Notes under the pieces: generated by a model | What the model was told of the DNA's origin: nothing | What the model saw: the letters and a program-made list of their open reading frames with translations, nothing else | Databases searched by the model: none | Shown here: positions 16,153-24,034 of the stretch, piece by piece | Layout: each line of letters opens with the position of its first letter | Position numbering within the stretch: position 1 is the first letter of the stretch | Made by a program: the position numbers and the translations under genes | From: Desulfovibrionaceae bacterium | GTDB taxonomy: Bacteria > Desulfobacterota > Desulfovibrionia > Desulfovibrionales > Desulfovibrionaceae | Reading direction: 5' to 3' | DNA length: 52,306 nt | Assembly (NCBI GenBank): GCA_031082225.1 | Contig: JAVHLG010000028.1 | Location: 1-52,306, forward strand

Positions 16153-17412
16153 ATGGACACCGCCGCCGCCATGCTCGACCTGGCCAAACGCGCCAAACGC
16201 GCCTCACGGCGCATGGCCGGGGCCGATCCGGCCGCCAAGGCCCGGGCCCTGCACCTTTTGGCCGATCTTTTGGCCGCCGGACCCGCCGAGGTCTACGCCG
16301 CCAACGACCGGGACATGGAAAAGGCAGCCGCCGCCGGACTCGACGCCCCGCGCCTGGACCGGCTGCGCCTGACCCCGGCGGTCATGGCCGCCATGGCCAG
16401 GGCCTGCCGCGAGGTGGCGGACATGCCCGACCCCGTGGGCGGGATCGACGCCCTGAAAAAGCGTGAAAACGGCCTGCTGGTCGGCCGCATGCGCATCCCC
16501 CTGGGGGTGGTGTGCATGATCTACGAATCGCGCCCCAACGTCACCATCGACGCCGCCATCCTGTGTCTGAAGGCCGGGAACGCCGTGATTTTGAAGGGCG
16601 GCTCCGAGGCCCTGGAGTCCAACAAGGCCCTGGCCGCGCTCATGCAGGGCGCCCTGGCCCAGGCCGGGCTGCCCGGGGACGCCGCCAGCCTGGTGGAGAC
16701 CTCCGACCGGGCCGCCGTGGCCGCCCTGTGCAGGCTCGACGAATATATTGATGTCATGATCCCCCGGGGCGGCGAGGGACTCATCCGGGCCGTGGCCGAA
16801 CAGGCCACCATGCCCGTGCTCAAGCATTACATGGGCGTGTGCCACGCCTACCTGGACGCGGATGTGGACGAGGACATGGCCCTGGCCGTGGTTGTCAACG
16901 CCAAGGCCCAGCGCCCCGGGGTGTGCAACGCCCTGGAATGCCTTCTGGTGCATGCCGACCGGGCGGCCTCCTTTCTGCCCCGGGTGGCCGAGGCCCTTGG
17001 CCGGGCCGGGGTCAGCTTCCGGGCCTGCCCGCGCAGCCTGCCGCATCTGGGGGAGGGGGCCGTGGCCGCCGCTCCCGGCGATTTCGGGCACGAATTCCAT
17101 GACCTGATCCTGGCCGTGAAGGTGGTGGACTCCATGGACGAGGCCCTGGACCACATCGCGGCCCACGGCTCGAACCACACCGAGGTCATCCTGACCACCA
17201 ACCATGACCGGGCCATGGCCTTTTTGCGCCTGGCCGACGCCTCCATGGTCGGGGTCAACTGCTCCACGCGTTTCAACGACGGCGGGGAACTGGGCCTTGG
17301 GGCCGAAATCGGCATCAGCACCTCCAAACTGCACGCCTACGGCCCCATGGGGGTCACGGAACTGACCGGGGCCAAGTTCGTGGTCCTGGGGCAGGGGCAG
17401 GTGCGGACGTAA
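16153..17412 (+). CDS. proA: Glutamate-5-semialdehyde dehydrogenase (gamma-glutamyl phosphate reductase)
   Basis: ProA reduces gamma-glutamyl phosphate to glutamate semialdehyde with NADPH in proline synthesis. The 419-residue length is normal. Recognisable motifs are IYESRPNVTIDAA, the cofactor region LKGGSEALESNKAL, catalytic Cys258 in RPGVCNALE, and VGVNCSTRFNDGGELGLGAE near the C-terminus. I start at the ATG at 16153 (MDTAAAMLDLA), with AGGGA upstream; an in-frame ATG at 16084 would add 23 non-homologous residues. nadD follows 26 nt downstream, so the two are probably co-transcribed. Confidence 0.95.
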   Translation: MDTAAAMLDLAKRAKRASRRMAGADPAAKARALHLLADLLAAGPAEVYAANDRDMEKAAAAGLDAPRLDRLRLTPAVMAAMARACREVADMPDPVGGIDALKKRENGLLVGRMRIPLGVVCMIYESRPNVTIDAAILCLKAGNAVILKGGSEALESNKALAALMQGALAQAGLPGDAASLVETSDRAAVAALCRLDEYIDVMIPRGGEGLIRAVAEQATMPVLKHYMGVCHAYLDADVDEDMALAVVVNAKAQRPGVCNALECLLVHADRAASFLPRVAEALGRAGVSFRACPRSLPHLGEGAVAAAPGDFGHEFHDLILAVKVVDSMDEALDHIAAHGSNHTEVILTTNHDRAMAFLRLADASMVGVNCSTRFNDGGELGLGAEIGISTSKLHAYGPMGVTELTGAKFVVLGQGQVRT

Positions 17413-17438
17413 GGCCCGGGTCCGCCCAGGGCACGCCG

Positions 17439-18155
17439 ATGCGAGAGCCTGTGCGCATAGGAATCTACGGGGGGTGTTTCAACCCGGTGCACTGCGGCCA
17501 CCTGCGGGCGGCCGTGGAGGCCGCCGAGGGCCTGGGCCTGGACCGGGTGGATTTCGTGCCTGCCGCCCGGCCGCCCCACAAGCCGGACAGCCCCATGCTG
17601 GACTTCGCCGCCCGGTTGCGCCTTGTGCGGGCCGCCGTGGCCGACCTGCCGGGAGTCGGCGTCAACGATCTGGAGGCGGGGCGGCCCGGTCCCTCCTATA
17701 CCTGGGACACCCTGGTTAGGTACCGGGAAGAGCATCCGCAGGCGGATCTTTTTTTCATCATGGGCGCCGGGGACATGCTGCAACTGGCGTCCTGGCGGCG
17801 GGGGTTCGAACTGCCCGGCCTGGCCCATCTGGCGGTTTTGTGCCGCGAGGGGCTGGGGGTTGCGGAGATCGGGGCCTATCTGGCAGGCGACGGGGCGGCC
17901 CTTGGGGCCGTGCCCGGGGCGGCCCCCGGGGCCGGTCCGGTAGCCGCCGTGTGGCGTTTTCCCCAGGGAACCTCGCTGTATTGTTTGCACATTCCCCGTC
18001 TGGACATCAGCGCCTCCCTGGTGCGGGAACGCTGGCTTTGCGGACGGTCGTTGCGCTTTCTGGCCCCGGATGCGGTTTTGCAGGAGCTTGCGTCCATGCG
18101 GGAGGCGGCGGTGCTGGCCTGGGGCCTCCCGGCGGCCTGGCGGGACGGCGGATGA
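17439..18155 (+). CDS. nadD: Nicotinate-nucleotide adenylyltransferase
   Basis: NadD adenylates nicotinic acid mononucleotide in NAD synthesis. The 238-residue protein opens with the nucleotidyltransferase motif GGCFNPVHCGH (11-21), has PPHKPDSP for the substrate loop, and ends with LDISASLVRERW, the ISxxxxR signature. A Gly/Ala/Pro-rich insert (about 148-168) lengthens it slightly. The next gene starts within about 25 nt of the stop codon, consistent with a proA-nadD operon. Confidence 0.94.
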   Translation: MREPVRIGIYGGCFNPVHCGHLRAAVEAAEGLGLDRVDFVPAARPPHKPDSPMLDFAARLRLVRAAVADLPGVGVNDLEAGRPGPSYTWDTLVRYREEHPQADLFFIMGAGDMLQLASWRRGFELPGLAHLAVLCREGLGVAEIGAYLAGDGAALGAVPGAAPGAGPVAAVWRFPQGTSLYCLHIPRLDISASLVRERWLCGRSLRFLAPDAVLQELASMREAAVLAWGLPAAWRDGG

Positions 18156-18177
18156 ATACAAGGATGTGGTGATTGTC

Positions 18178-19398
18178 GTGCGCGTTGTCGTCTCGCGGCT
18201 GCGGACCGCGACCATGTTTTTTTCCATCGTGATGTTTTCGGCACTGATCCTGGCCCCGTGGAGCAGCGAGCTGTTGCGCCGGGGACGCGCCCCGGTCGTG
18301 GCCGAATCGGGAATGGAGGGCCTGCCTTCCCTGGAGGCCGCGCCCGAAACCTGGGTCCGGGTGTTCAACGCCCTGCGCGGCGGCTATCTGGAGAAACATT
18401 TCGGCCTGCGTGGCCGGCTCATCACCTGGTACAACTACGTCAACGCCTTCCTGCTCCAGTCCTCCCAGGACAACAATCCCGTGGTGGTGGGGCGGGACAA
18501 GTGGCTTTTTTTGTCCCAGGACGGGCCTGACCGCAACATCCTGGAGGACTTCCGGACCTCCCGGCCCCTGCCCGAGGCCAAGATGCGCCGGGTGCTGGAT
18601 GTGCTCGCCGCCCGCCGGGACTGGTGCGCGGCCCGGGGCATCGCCTATCTGGTGGTGGTGGCCCCCAACAAGAACACGGTCTATCCCGAAAAGCTCCCCG
18701 AGGTCTTCTCCCGCCCGGCGCAGGACTCGCACCTGGACCAGTTGCTGCGCTACCTGAAGGACCACGCCGACCTGGACCTGGTGGACCTGCGCCCGGCCCT
18801 TTTCGCCGCGAAAAAGGAGCATCAGGTCTTTTACGCCATGGACAGCCACTGGAACGCCCATGGCGCGTTCGCCGCCTACCGGGAGATCATGCGCCACGTG
18901 ACGCCGCTTTTCCCGAACATCCGGCCCTTTGCGCCCGGGGACTACACGCCGGTGGAATTTGCCGGGCTCCCCGGGGATCTGGCCTTTCTGCTGGGACTTC
19001 AGGACTATCTCACCGAGCCGCGCCTGCTCTACGTCAACGCCGCAGGCGGGGCCAGGGCCCGGGGCGTGAGCTATCCGGCTTCAATCCACCCGGGCTATTT
19101 CCAGCCCCTGGCGGCCTCGGAGGTGGCGGGGCCTGCCGGGGAGGGACTGCCCCGGGCGGTCTTTTTCCATGATTCCTTTTTCTGGGAGCTTATGCCCTTT
19201 CTGGCCGAGCACTTCCGCTTTGCGGTCTATGCCTGGATGAATCCCCAGACGGAGATGGAGCCGCGCTATTTCGACACGGAGCTCATCGAGCGGGAGCGGC
19301 CGGACCTGGTGGTGGAGGAGTTCACGGAACGCTATTTCGTGCCCTCGGCCAGGCCGCTCCAGAAAAAAGAACCGCTGACGGCCTCCTCGGGGGGCTGA
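18178..19398 (+). CDS. AlgX/AlgJ-like SGNH-hydrolase-family protein
   Basis: The 406-residue protein has one N-terminal membrane helix or uncleaved signal (about 13-29), then a periplasmic domain of the AlgX/AlgJ acetyltransferase-like SGNH family. Family landmarks are RDKWLFL near the start of the domain, APNKNTVYPEKLP, DSHW at 222-225 carrying the catalytic Asp-x-His, and HDSFFWEL (331-338) with the nucleophile Ser333. Such proteins O-acetylate exported polysaccharides. No MBOAT (AlgI-type) partner or polysaccharide gene is in view, so the substrate is unknown. The start is uncertain: GTG codons at 18166, 18169 and 18178 are possible after AAGGA, and no ATG fits. Confidence 0.75.
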   Translation: MRVVVSRLRTATMFFSIVMFSALILAPWSSELLRRGRAPVVAESGMEGLPSLEAAPETWVRVFNALRGGYLEKHFGLRGRLITWYNYVNAFLLQSSQDNNPVVVGRDKWLFLSQDGPDRNILEDFRTSRPLPEAKMRRVLDVLAARRDWCAARGIAYLVVVAPNKNTVYPEKLPEVFSRPAQDSHLDQLLRYLKDHADLDLVDLRPALFAAKKEHQVFYAMDSHWNAHGAFAAYREIMRHVTPLFPNIRPFAPGDYTPVEFAGLPGDLAFLLGLQDYLTEPRLLYVNAAGGARARGVSYPASIHPGYFQPLAASEVAGPAGEGLPRAVFFHDSFFWELMPFLAEHFRFAVYAWMNPQTEMEPRYFDTELIERERPDLVVEEFTERYFVPSARPLQKKEPLTASSGG

Positions 19399-19512
19399 AG
19401 AGGGCGACGGTATTTTGGAAGAAAAACAGGCGGGTTGGGCTGTACGTCGAAAACAAACAGGGACACCTCTCCCGGAGGCCCTCGGGGCGTCCGGGTGCGG
19501 GGACGGGCCCCC

Positions 19513-20256
19513 TTACGCCGTGGCGGTTCCCATGCGTTTCATGATGTAATCCAGGAATTTGCGGGCCTCGACGAAATCGGGGCGGATGGACAGGGCCAGG
19601 TTCAGGTGCCGCAGACAGTCGGTCACGGCGTTTTTTTCGAAAAAGGCCCGGGCCATGTTGAAATGCACGTGGTCGTCGTTGGCGTCGAGTTCCAGGGCCC
19701 GGCCGTAGAAGGCCAGGGCCTCGTCGTAGTTTTTGTTCTTGCGCAGGGTGATGCCGAAGCTGTTGAACTGCTCCCGGTATTCCCGGGAAAAGGCCTCGTC
19801 CAGGTTGAGAAGCGTCCCCAGCACCTTCTTGAGCTTCGCATAATCCTTTTTTTCCGAAGCCACCTTGCCCACGCCGTAGGTCGCCTTGACGTTGAGGTCG
19901 TCGATCATCAGCGCCTTGATGAACTGCCGCTCGGCCTCGTCCAGATTTCCCAGGGAAAAGGCCTGTTCGCCCTTCTCGATTTTTTTGGCCAGCGTCTCCA
20001 GGGCCGGAACCGTATGCAGCTTGTAATAGCGGGGCTCCGGCACGTACTGGGTCAGGAAGTCCTTGGCAGGAAGTTCCTTTTTCACCCCGGACGGCACATG
20101 GTGGACATTTAAGGGCTGCACCTCGAAGCGTTCGGCGTCAAGTTGCCGGGCGTACCAGTAGGTCGTGGACTGGTGTTTCCCCGCCGTATCGCCGACGCCC
20201 AGATCGGTTTGCATGGCCAGGGAATAGACGCCGAGGATGATCGGATATTCGGGCAT
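19513..20256 (-). CDS. TPR-repeat protein
   Basis: The 247-residue soluble protein has an N-terminal region without known motif (about 1-85), then at least three tetratricopeptide repeats between about 90 and 235; the clearest is NKNYDEALAFYGRALELDAN. There is no signal peptide or membrane helix. TPR arrays bind partner proteins; the partner is unknown. AAGGAG is 8 nt upstream of the ATG. The 77-bp gap to the upstream minus-strand gene leaves open whether they are co-transcribed. Confidence 0.8.
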   Translation of the reverse strand: MPEYPIILGVYSLAMQTDLGVGDTAGKHQSTTYWYARQLDAERFEVQPLNVHHVPSGVKKELPAKDFLTQYVPEPRYYKLHTVPALETLAKKIEKGEQAFSLGNLDEAERQFIKALMIDDLNVKATYGVGKVASEKKDYAKLKKVLGTLLNLDEAFSREYREQFNSFGITLRKNKNYDEALAFYGRALELDANDDHVHFNMARAFFEKNAVTDCLRHLNLALSIRPDFVEARKFLDYIMKRMGTATA

Positions 20257-20333
20257 GGACCTTCTCCTTACTGGCCAGGATTATGGCCCAAAGCGAAGGC
20301 CCCGGCAAGCGTCCCCTCTGTTCTTTTTTATCA

Positions 20334-20942
20334 TTACGGGGTGTGTTGCGCAGCGCGCACGAAATACGCCGCATCCGGCCCGGCCTGAAGTTGTGCGGCA
20401 AGCTCGGATGCGCCACAGTCCGTGTCGCCGAACCGCGCGGCCACGATGCCTTGCCCGTCGGCCATGGCCCGGGCCAGCCGCTCGCCGCTGAGGGTCACGC
20501 CCCGGGCCATAAGCCCCGGGCCGATCTCAAGGGCGATGAAGTTAAACAGTTTCACGGACACCGTCCCGGCCTGGGCCTCGGCATGGCTGCGGGAGGCCGC
20601 CCGGCCGTGGGTGATGTCGCCCCGGAAAGATTTGAACGGACTGTCCAGGCGCATGCAGATGCCCACCAGCCCCGGCATGGCCACGGACAGGGCCAGTTCG
20701 TCCCCGGGGGAGAGCATGGTTTCGGCGATGTCGTCCACGGGCTGGCCGTTGACAAATATCGTGCGCAGCCGGTTTTGGACGTAGTCCGGATCGAGCCTGA
20801 GGATGTCCCCCAAAAACGCGTCCAGGCCGCATGGCCCGGGCACGCCCACCCCCACGCCTGAGGCCAGCAGGCCCATAAACCGGGCCATGCCGCGTTCGTC
20901 AAGATCAAGTTCGACCGTTGTCGCTGCTGCGGTGTCGTGCAT
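20334..20942 (-). CDS. Protein of unknown function divergent from aor
   Basis: I do not recognise this 202-residue protein. The region FVNGQPVDDI...MLSPGDELALS (about 63-87) resembles the beta-grasp pattern of MoaD/ThiS-like or S4-adjacent domains (a V-N-G turn followed by a P-G-D-E strand), but the protein lacks a C-terminal Gly-Gly. The N-terminal 45 residues are helical with a Gly/Val-rich stretch, and the C-terminal part includes VKLFNFIALEIGPGLMARG. It shares a 216-bp palindrome-rich promoter region with aor and is preceded by GGGGGAAGGA. A role linked to the aldehyde oxidoreductase is suggested only by position. Confidence 0.65.
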   Translation of the reverse strand: MHDTAAATTVELDLDERGMARFMGLLASGVGVGVPGPCGLDAFLGDILRLDPDYVQNRLRTIFVNGQPVDDIAETMLSPGDELALSVAMPGLVGICMRLDSPFKSFRGDITHGRAASRSHAEAQAGTVSVKLFNFIALEIGPGLMARGVTLSGERLARAMADGQGIVAARFGDTDCGASELAAQLQAGPDAAYFVRAAQHTP

Positions 20943-21005
20943 ATTTTCCTTCCCCCTCTTTGTTGGTCGGCGTAATACCCCTTTTGTTTCTCAAATCGCC
21001 ATGCT

Positions 21006-21080
21006 ATATGCAATGCATATTGGAGCATTTATGTCAATATTGAAATGTGTCAAGAATGGCTTATGTCGTTATTGACATAA
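21006..21080. promoter_or_regulatory. Operator-like palindromes in the divergent aor promoter region
   Basis: Within AT-rich DNA lie three dyads: ATATGCA-A-TGCATAT (21006-21020), TTATGTCAATA (21029-21039) with its exact complement TATTGACATAA (21070-21080), and TTATGTC-N6-GACATAA (21061-21080), which is itself a perfect 7-bp inverted repeat. TTGACA at 21072-21077 is embedded. The arrangement suggests a dimeric regulator binding at two or more sites and controlling both divergent genes. The regulator is unknown; no consensus for FNR or HcpR fits well. Confidence 0.6.
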
Positions 21081-21158
21081 ATAGTATCGGACAAAGCGGC
21101 GCATAAAAGAAATCTGAACAGGCAGCACGCCCTGCGCCTGGCTCAAGGAGGAACACAC

Positions 21159-22889
21159 ATGAGCAGACTGCTTCGCATCGACACCAACAAACGGACCTTT
21201 GCCTTTGCCGACATGGGCGCCTACGCGGGCCTGGGCGGCCGGGCACTGACCTCGCGCCTGATCCTGGAGGAGGTTCCCGCCCTGAGCCACCCCCTGGGCG
21301 CGTCCAACAAGCTGGTGGCCGCCGCCGGCATCCTGACCGGGACCGCCGCCGCCAACTCGGGCCGCATTTCGCTCGGGGCCAAGTCGCCGCTCACCGGCGG
21401 CATCAAGGAAAGCAACTCCGGCGGGCTTTTTTCCCAGAAGATGGCCAAGCTGGGCATCCAGGCCATGGTCTTCGAGGACAAGCCCGAGGACTCCGCCGCG
21501 CCCGTGGTGGTGGTGGTCAAGGCCGACGGCGTGAGCATCGTGGAGGCCCCGGAGCTGGCCGGACTGGGCACCTATGCCACCTCCGAAAAACTTCTGGCCG
21601 CGTACGGCTCCCGGGCGGCGATCATGCTCATCGGCCCGGCCGGTGAAACCTGCCGCCTGGCGGCGTCCGTGCAGTTCACCGATCCCAAGGGCCGTCCGGC
21701 CCGGGCCGCCGGTCGCGGGGGCCTTGGCGCGGTCATGGGTTCGAAAAAGATCAAGGCCGTGGTGGTGGACGACACCGGCGCAACGGGCGTGCCCGTGGCC
21801 GACAAGGATGCCTTCAAGGCCGCCAACAAGCGCTGGGTGGAGATCCTGGGGTCGCACCCGGTGACCAGCCAGGGCCTGCCGGGTTTCGGCACCTCGATTC
21901 TGGTCAACATCATCAACGAAGCCGGGGCCCTGCCCACCAAGAACTTCCGCCTGGGCCGCTTCGACCAGGTCGCCGACATCAGCGGCGAGAAGATGGTGGA
22001 GCTCATGCAGGCCCGGGGCGGCAAGCCCAAGGAAGGCTGTCATCCCGGCTGCGTCATCCAGTGCTCCCAGACCTTTGTGGACGACAAGGGCGGCTACCTG
22101 TCCTCGGGCCTGGAATATGAGACCGTGTGGGCGTTTGGGGCCAACTGCCTGATAAACGACATCGACGACATCGCCCGCATGGACCACGCCTGCGACGACC
22201 TGGGCCTGGACACCATCGACATGGGCAACGCCGTGGCCGTGGCCATGGACGGCGGGATCATCCCCTGGGGCGACAGCAAGGCCGCCCTGGAACTGCTGCA
22301 CCGGGTGGGCGACCCCAAGGATTCCCTGGGCCGGATCATGGGCAACGGGGCCAAGTTCGCCGGGCAGGCCTTCGGGGTGACCCGGGTGGCCGAGGTCAAG
22401 GGCCAGGCCCTGCCGGCCTATGACCCGCGCGCCGTCAAGGGCGTGGGCGTGACCTACGCCACCACCCCCATGGGTGCGGACCACACGGCCGGATACGCCG
22501 TGTGCCAGAACATCCTCAAGTGCGGCGGCGACGTGAATCCCATGACCAAGGCCGGTCAGGTGGAACTGTCCAAAAACCTGCAGATCGCCACGGCCGCCAT
22601 CGACGCCGTGGGATTCTGCCTGTTCGTGGCTTTTGCGGTGCTGGATACGGCGGATGCGGTGCAGGTCATGAGCGACCAGATCGCGGCCGTGACCGGCAAA
22701 AAGTTCGGTCCCGAGGATTTCCTGGCCCTGGGCGTGAACACCCTCAAAGACGAGATCGCGTTCAACACCAAGGCCGGGTTCACCAAGGAACACGACCAGT
22801 TGCCGGAGTTCTTCGCCGAGCCCCTGGCCCCGCACAACACCACCTGGGACTTCACCCCGGAGGAGTTGCAGGGCGCCAAGGTGTCCTAG
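21159..22889 (+). CDS. aor: Aldehyde:ferredoxin oxidoreductase (tungsten or molybdenum pterin enzyme)
   Basis: AOR oxidises aldehydes to acids with ferredoxin as acceptor, using a bis-pterin W or Mo centre and one [4Fe-4S] cluster in the cytoplasm. The 576-residue protein shows the N-terminal GGRALTSRLI and NKLVAAAGILTGT region for pterin binding. The cluster ligands read GCHPGCVIQC (Cys294, 298, 302) plus Cys487 in AVGFCLF. DDLGLDTIDMGN (346-357) and DPRAVKGVGVTYAT (422-435) are the second pterin motifs. Cys spacing is C-x3-C-x3-C, unlike the C-x2-C-x3-C of the Pyrococcus enzyme. AAGGAGG is 8 nt upstream. The locus also encodes a MoaD-like protein. Aldehyde specificity is not predictable. 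Confidence 0.95.
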   Translation: MSRLLRIDTNKRTFAFADMGAYAGLGGRALTSRLILEEVPALSHPLGASNKLVAAAGILTGTAAANSGRISLGAKSPLTGGIKESNSGGLFSQKMAKLGIQAMVFEDKPEDSAAPVVVVVKADGVSIVEAPELAGLGTYATSEKLLAAYGSRAAIMLIGPAGETCRLAASVQFTDPKGRPARAAGRGGLGAVMGSKKIKAVVVDDTGATGVPVADKDAFKAANKRWVEILGSHPVTSQGLPGFGTSILVNIINEAGALPTKNFRLGRFDQVADISGEKMVELMQARGGKPKEGCHPGCVIQCSQTFVDDKGGYLSSGLEYETVWAFGANCLINDIDDIARMDHACDDLGLDTIDMGNAVAVAMDGGIIPWGDSKAALELLHRVGDPKDSLGRIMGNGAKFAGQAFGVTRVAEVKGQALPAYDPRAVKGVGVTYATTPMGADHTAGYAVCQNILKCGGDVNPMTKAGQVELSKNLQIATAAIDAVGFCLFVAFAVLDTADAVQVMSDQIAAVTGKKFGPEDFLALGVNTLKDEIAFNTKAGFTKEHDQLPEFFAEPLAPHNTTWDFTPEELQGAKVS

Positions 22890-22907
22890 GGGCGCGCTGC
22901 CAGGAAA

Positions 22908-23044
22908 CGGCTTTGCCGACCTCGGATGCCCGCTTTCGAGGACAGGACACGGGAACGCGGCAGGAGGACGGCTGCGTGACAGCGGGCAGGCTCGGCTGCC
23001 CCTGCCGGGCGGCGGGCGGCGGACTGGAGACGTCCGCAGGCCGC
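22908..23044 (+). ncRNA. Candidate structured leader RNA between aor and moaD
   Basis: This gap can fold into an ordered series of stems. CGGC-TTT-GCCG lies at 22908-22918. A three-way junction is closed by CGGCAG (22958-22963) with CTGCCG (23002-23007); it encloses GCTG/CAGC (22971-22974 with 22980-22983) and GGGCAG/CTGCCC (22984-22989 with 22996-23001). Then CGGAC/GTCCG (23020-23024 with 23032-23036) is extended by GCGG/CCGC. A terminator follows at 23066. The layout resembles a riboswitch with expression platform ahead of a cofactor gene; a Moco/Tuco-type RNA is one candidate, but I could not match its consensus. Confidence 0.35.
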
Positions 23045-23065
23045 GCCCATGATGACGGCATAATA

Positions 23066-23106
23066 GCGGCCGGGAATCTCTCGCAGGGAGGTTCCCGGCC
23101 GCTTTT
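23066..23106 (+). terminator. Intrinsic terminator between aor and moaD
   Basis: GCGGCCGGGAA (23066-23076) pairs perfectly with TTCCCGGCCGC (23092-23102) around a 15-nt loop and is followed by TTTTCATTT. It lies 33 nt before the moaD-like start codon, so it either ends aor transcripts or controls read-through into moaD. Confidence 0.85.
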
Positions 23107-23138
23107 CATTTGAGCTTGCTTTGGATAGGAGGGGAGGC

Positions 23139-23366
23139 ATGCATATCTCAGTCAAATGCTTCGCAACGCTTGCGAAACACACCCCGGCCGGGGCGGATCG
23201 GTATGAGGTCGCGGACGGGGCCACGGTGGCGGATGTGGTGGCCGCTCTTGGCGTCGCGCCCGCCGAGGTGAAGATCGTCTTTGTGGACGGGGTGGCGGCG
23301 GCCCTGGACGCGGTCGTGCCCGACGGCGGCCGGGTGGGGATTTTTCCCGCCGTGGGGGGAGGGTGA
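23139..23366 (+). CDS. MoaD/ThiS-family sulfur carrier protein
   Basis: The 75-residue protein is a beta-grasp sulfur carrier of the MoaD type, used to build the dithiolene of molybdo- or tungsto-pterin. It begins with VKCFATLAKHTP, continues with DGATVADVVAALGV and VKIVFVDGV, and ends in AVGGG, giving the C-terminal Gly-Gly needed for adenylation and thiocarboxylation. The start at 23139 is set by GGAGGGGAGG just upstream. Placement after aor suggests a dedicated carrier for the tungsten cofactor; that pairing is common in AOR loci, the specific role here is inferred. Confidence 0.88.
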   Translation: MHISVKCFATLAKHTPAGADRYEVADGATVADVVAALGVAPAEVKIVFVDGVAAALDAVVPDGGRVGIFPAVGGG

Positions 23367-23424
23367 GGCTTTTTTCGAGATTGTTGCCTTGACGTGCACC
23401 ATTATTTGATGCATTGATATCCCC

Positions 23425-23703
23425 ATGACGTGGCGCGTGGTATTTTCGCGGCGGGCGGCCAAACAGAAGCCTGATCTCCCACAAAAAGTTGTGTTGTCTC
23501 TTGAGGCGTTGGTGATGCAGCTTCGTTTCGAGGGGCCCGTTCGCGGCGATTGGCCAAACTATTCCAAGCTTGGGAAAAATCGCCACCACTGCCACATCAA
23601 GAAAGGCCGCCCGACATACGTCGCCGTTTGGGAGGACGTGTCCGGTCACATCAAGCTTGTGGAGATTGTTTATGTTGGAACGCACGAAGACGCCCCCTAC
23701 TGA
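23425..23703 (+). CDS. RelE/ParE-superfamily toxin (HigB-like)
   Basis: The 92-residue protein matches small cytotoxic RelE-fold mRNA interferases: MTWRVVFSRRAAKQ at the N-terminus, a central helix pair, and HHCHIKKGRPTYVAVWE leading to IVYVGTHEDAPY. Basic residues of the likely active strand are present. No Shine-Dalgarno precedes the ATG (ATATCCCC), so the toxin may be poorly translated or leaderless; a TTGACG element lies at 23389-23394. The toxin comes first and overlaps the antitoxin by 32 nt, the HigBA order. Base composition is lower in GC than the neighbours, which suggests recent arrival. Confidence 0.85.
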   Translation: MTWRVVFSRRAAKQKPDLPQKVVLSLEALVMQLRFEGPVRGDWPNYSKLGKNRHHCHIKKGRPTYVAVWEDVSGHIKLVEIVYVGTHEDAPY

Positions 23704-24013
23704 AACTGTGGTGCTGCGCTTCAGTGGTCCGGCTTCCCTGCGTGAGAAGGCCGTGGCCGCCCTGCGCGAGTTCGGCTTTGAAAACGAGGATGATACGATA
23801 AGCTGGGAGCGGGTGTTTCCCGAGCATGCCCCGGGGCGGGTGCTTCAGGGATTTCGTCACCGCGATGGCCTGACCCAGACGACCCTGGCCGAACGGGCGG
23901 ACATCCCGCGCCGCCACGTCTCGGACATGGAGAACGGCCGCCGTCCCATCGGCAAGGAGACGGCCAAGCGTCTGGCCGGGGTGTTTTGCGTGGATTACCG
24001 GGTGTTTCTGTAG
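23672..24013 (+). CDS. XRE-family antitoxin (HigA-like)
   Basis: The 113-residue protein carries an N-terminal region of about 50 residues (VVLRFSGPASLREKAV...) and a C-terminal XRE helix-turn-helix (LQGFRHRDGLTQTTLAERADIPRRHVSDMENG...). It should neutralise the upstream toxin and repress the operon. GGAG lies 7 nt before the ATG at 23672, inside the toxin gene, so the antitoxin has the better ribosome site. A small stem (CGTCCG/CGGACG) follows its stop codon. Confidence 0.85.
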   Translation: MLERTKTPPTETVVLRFSGPASLREKAVAALREFGFENEDDTISWERVFPEHAPGRVLQGFRHRDGLTQTTLAERADIPRRHVSDMENGRRPIGKETAKRLAGVFCVDYRVFL

Positions 24014-24014
24014 C

Positions 24015-24034
24015 CGTCCGACCGTCGGCGGACG
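24015..24034. terminator. Short stem between convergent genes
   Basis: CGTCCG (24015-24020) and CGGACG (24029-24034) pair around an 8-nt loop in the 21-bp gap between the antitoxin and the DUF3795 gene. It is too short to be a confident terminator. Confidence 0.3.

Noticed and set aside
22890-23113. Cobalamin riboswitch in the aor-moaD gap
   Set aside because: A GGACTGGAGACGTCC stretch recalls the B12 box, but the rest of the cobalamin core is absent and no B12 gene is nearby.
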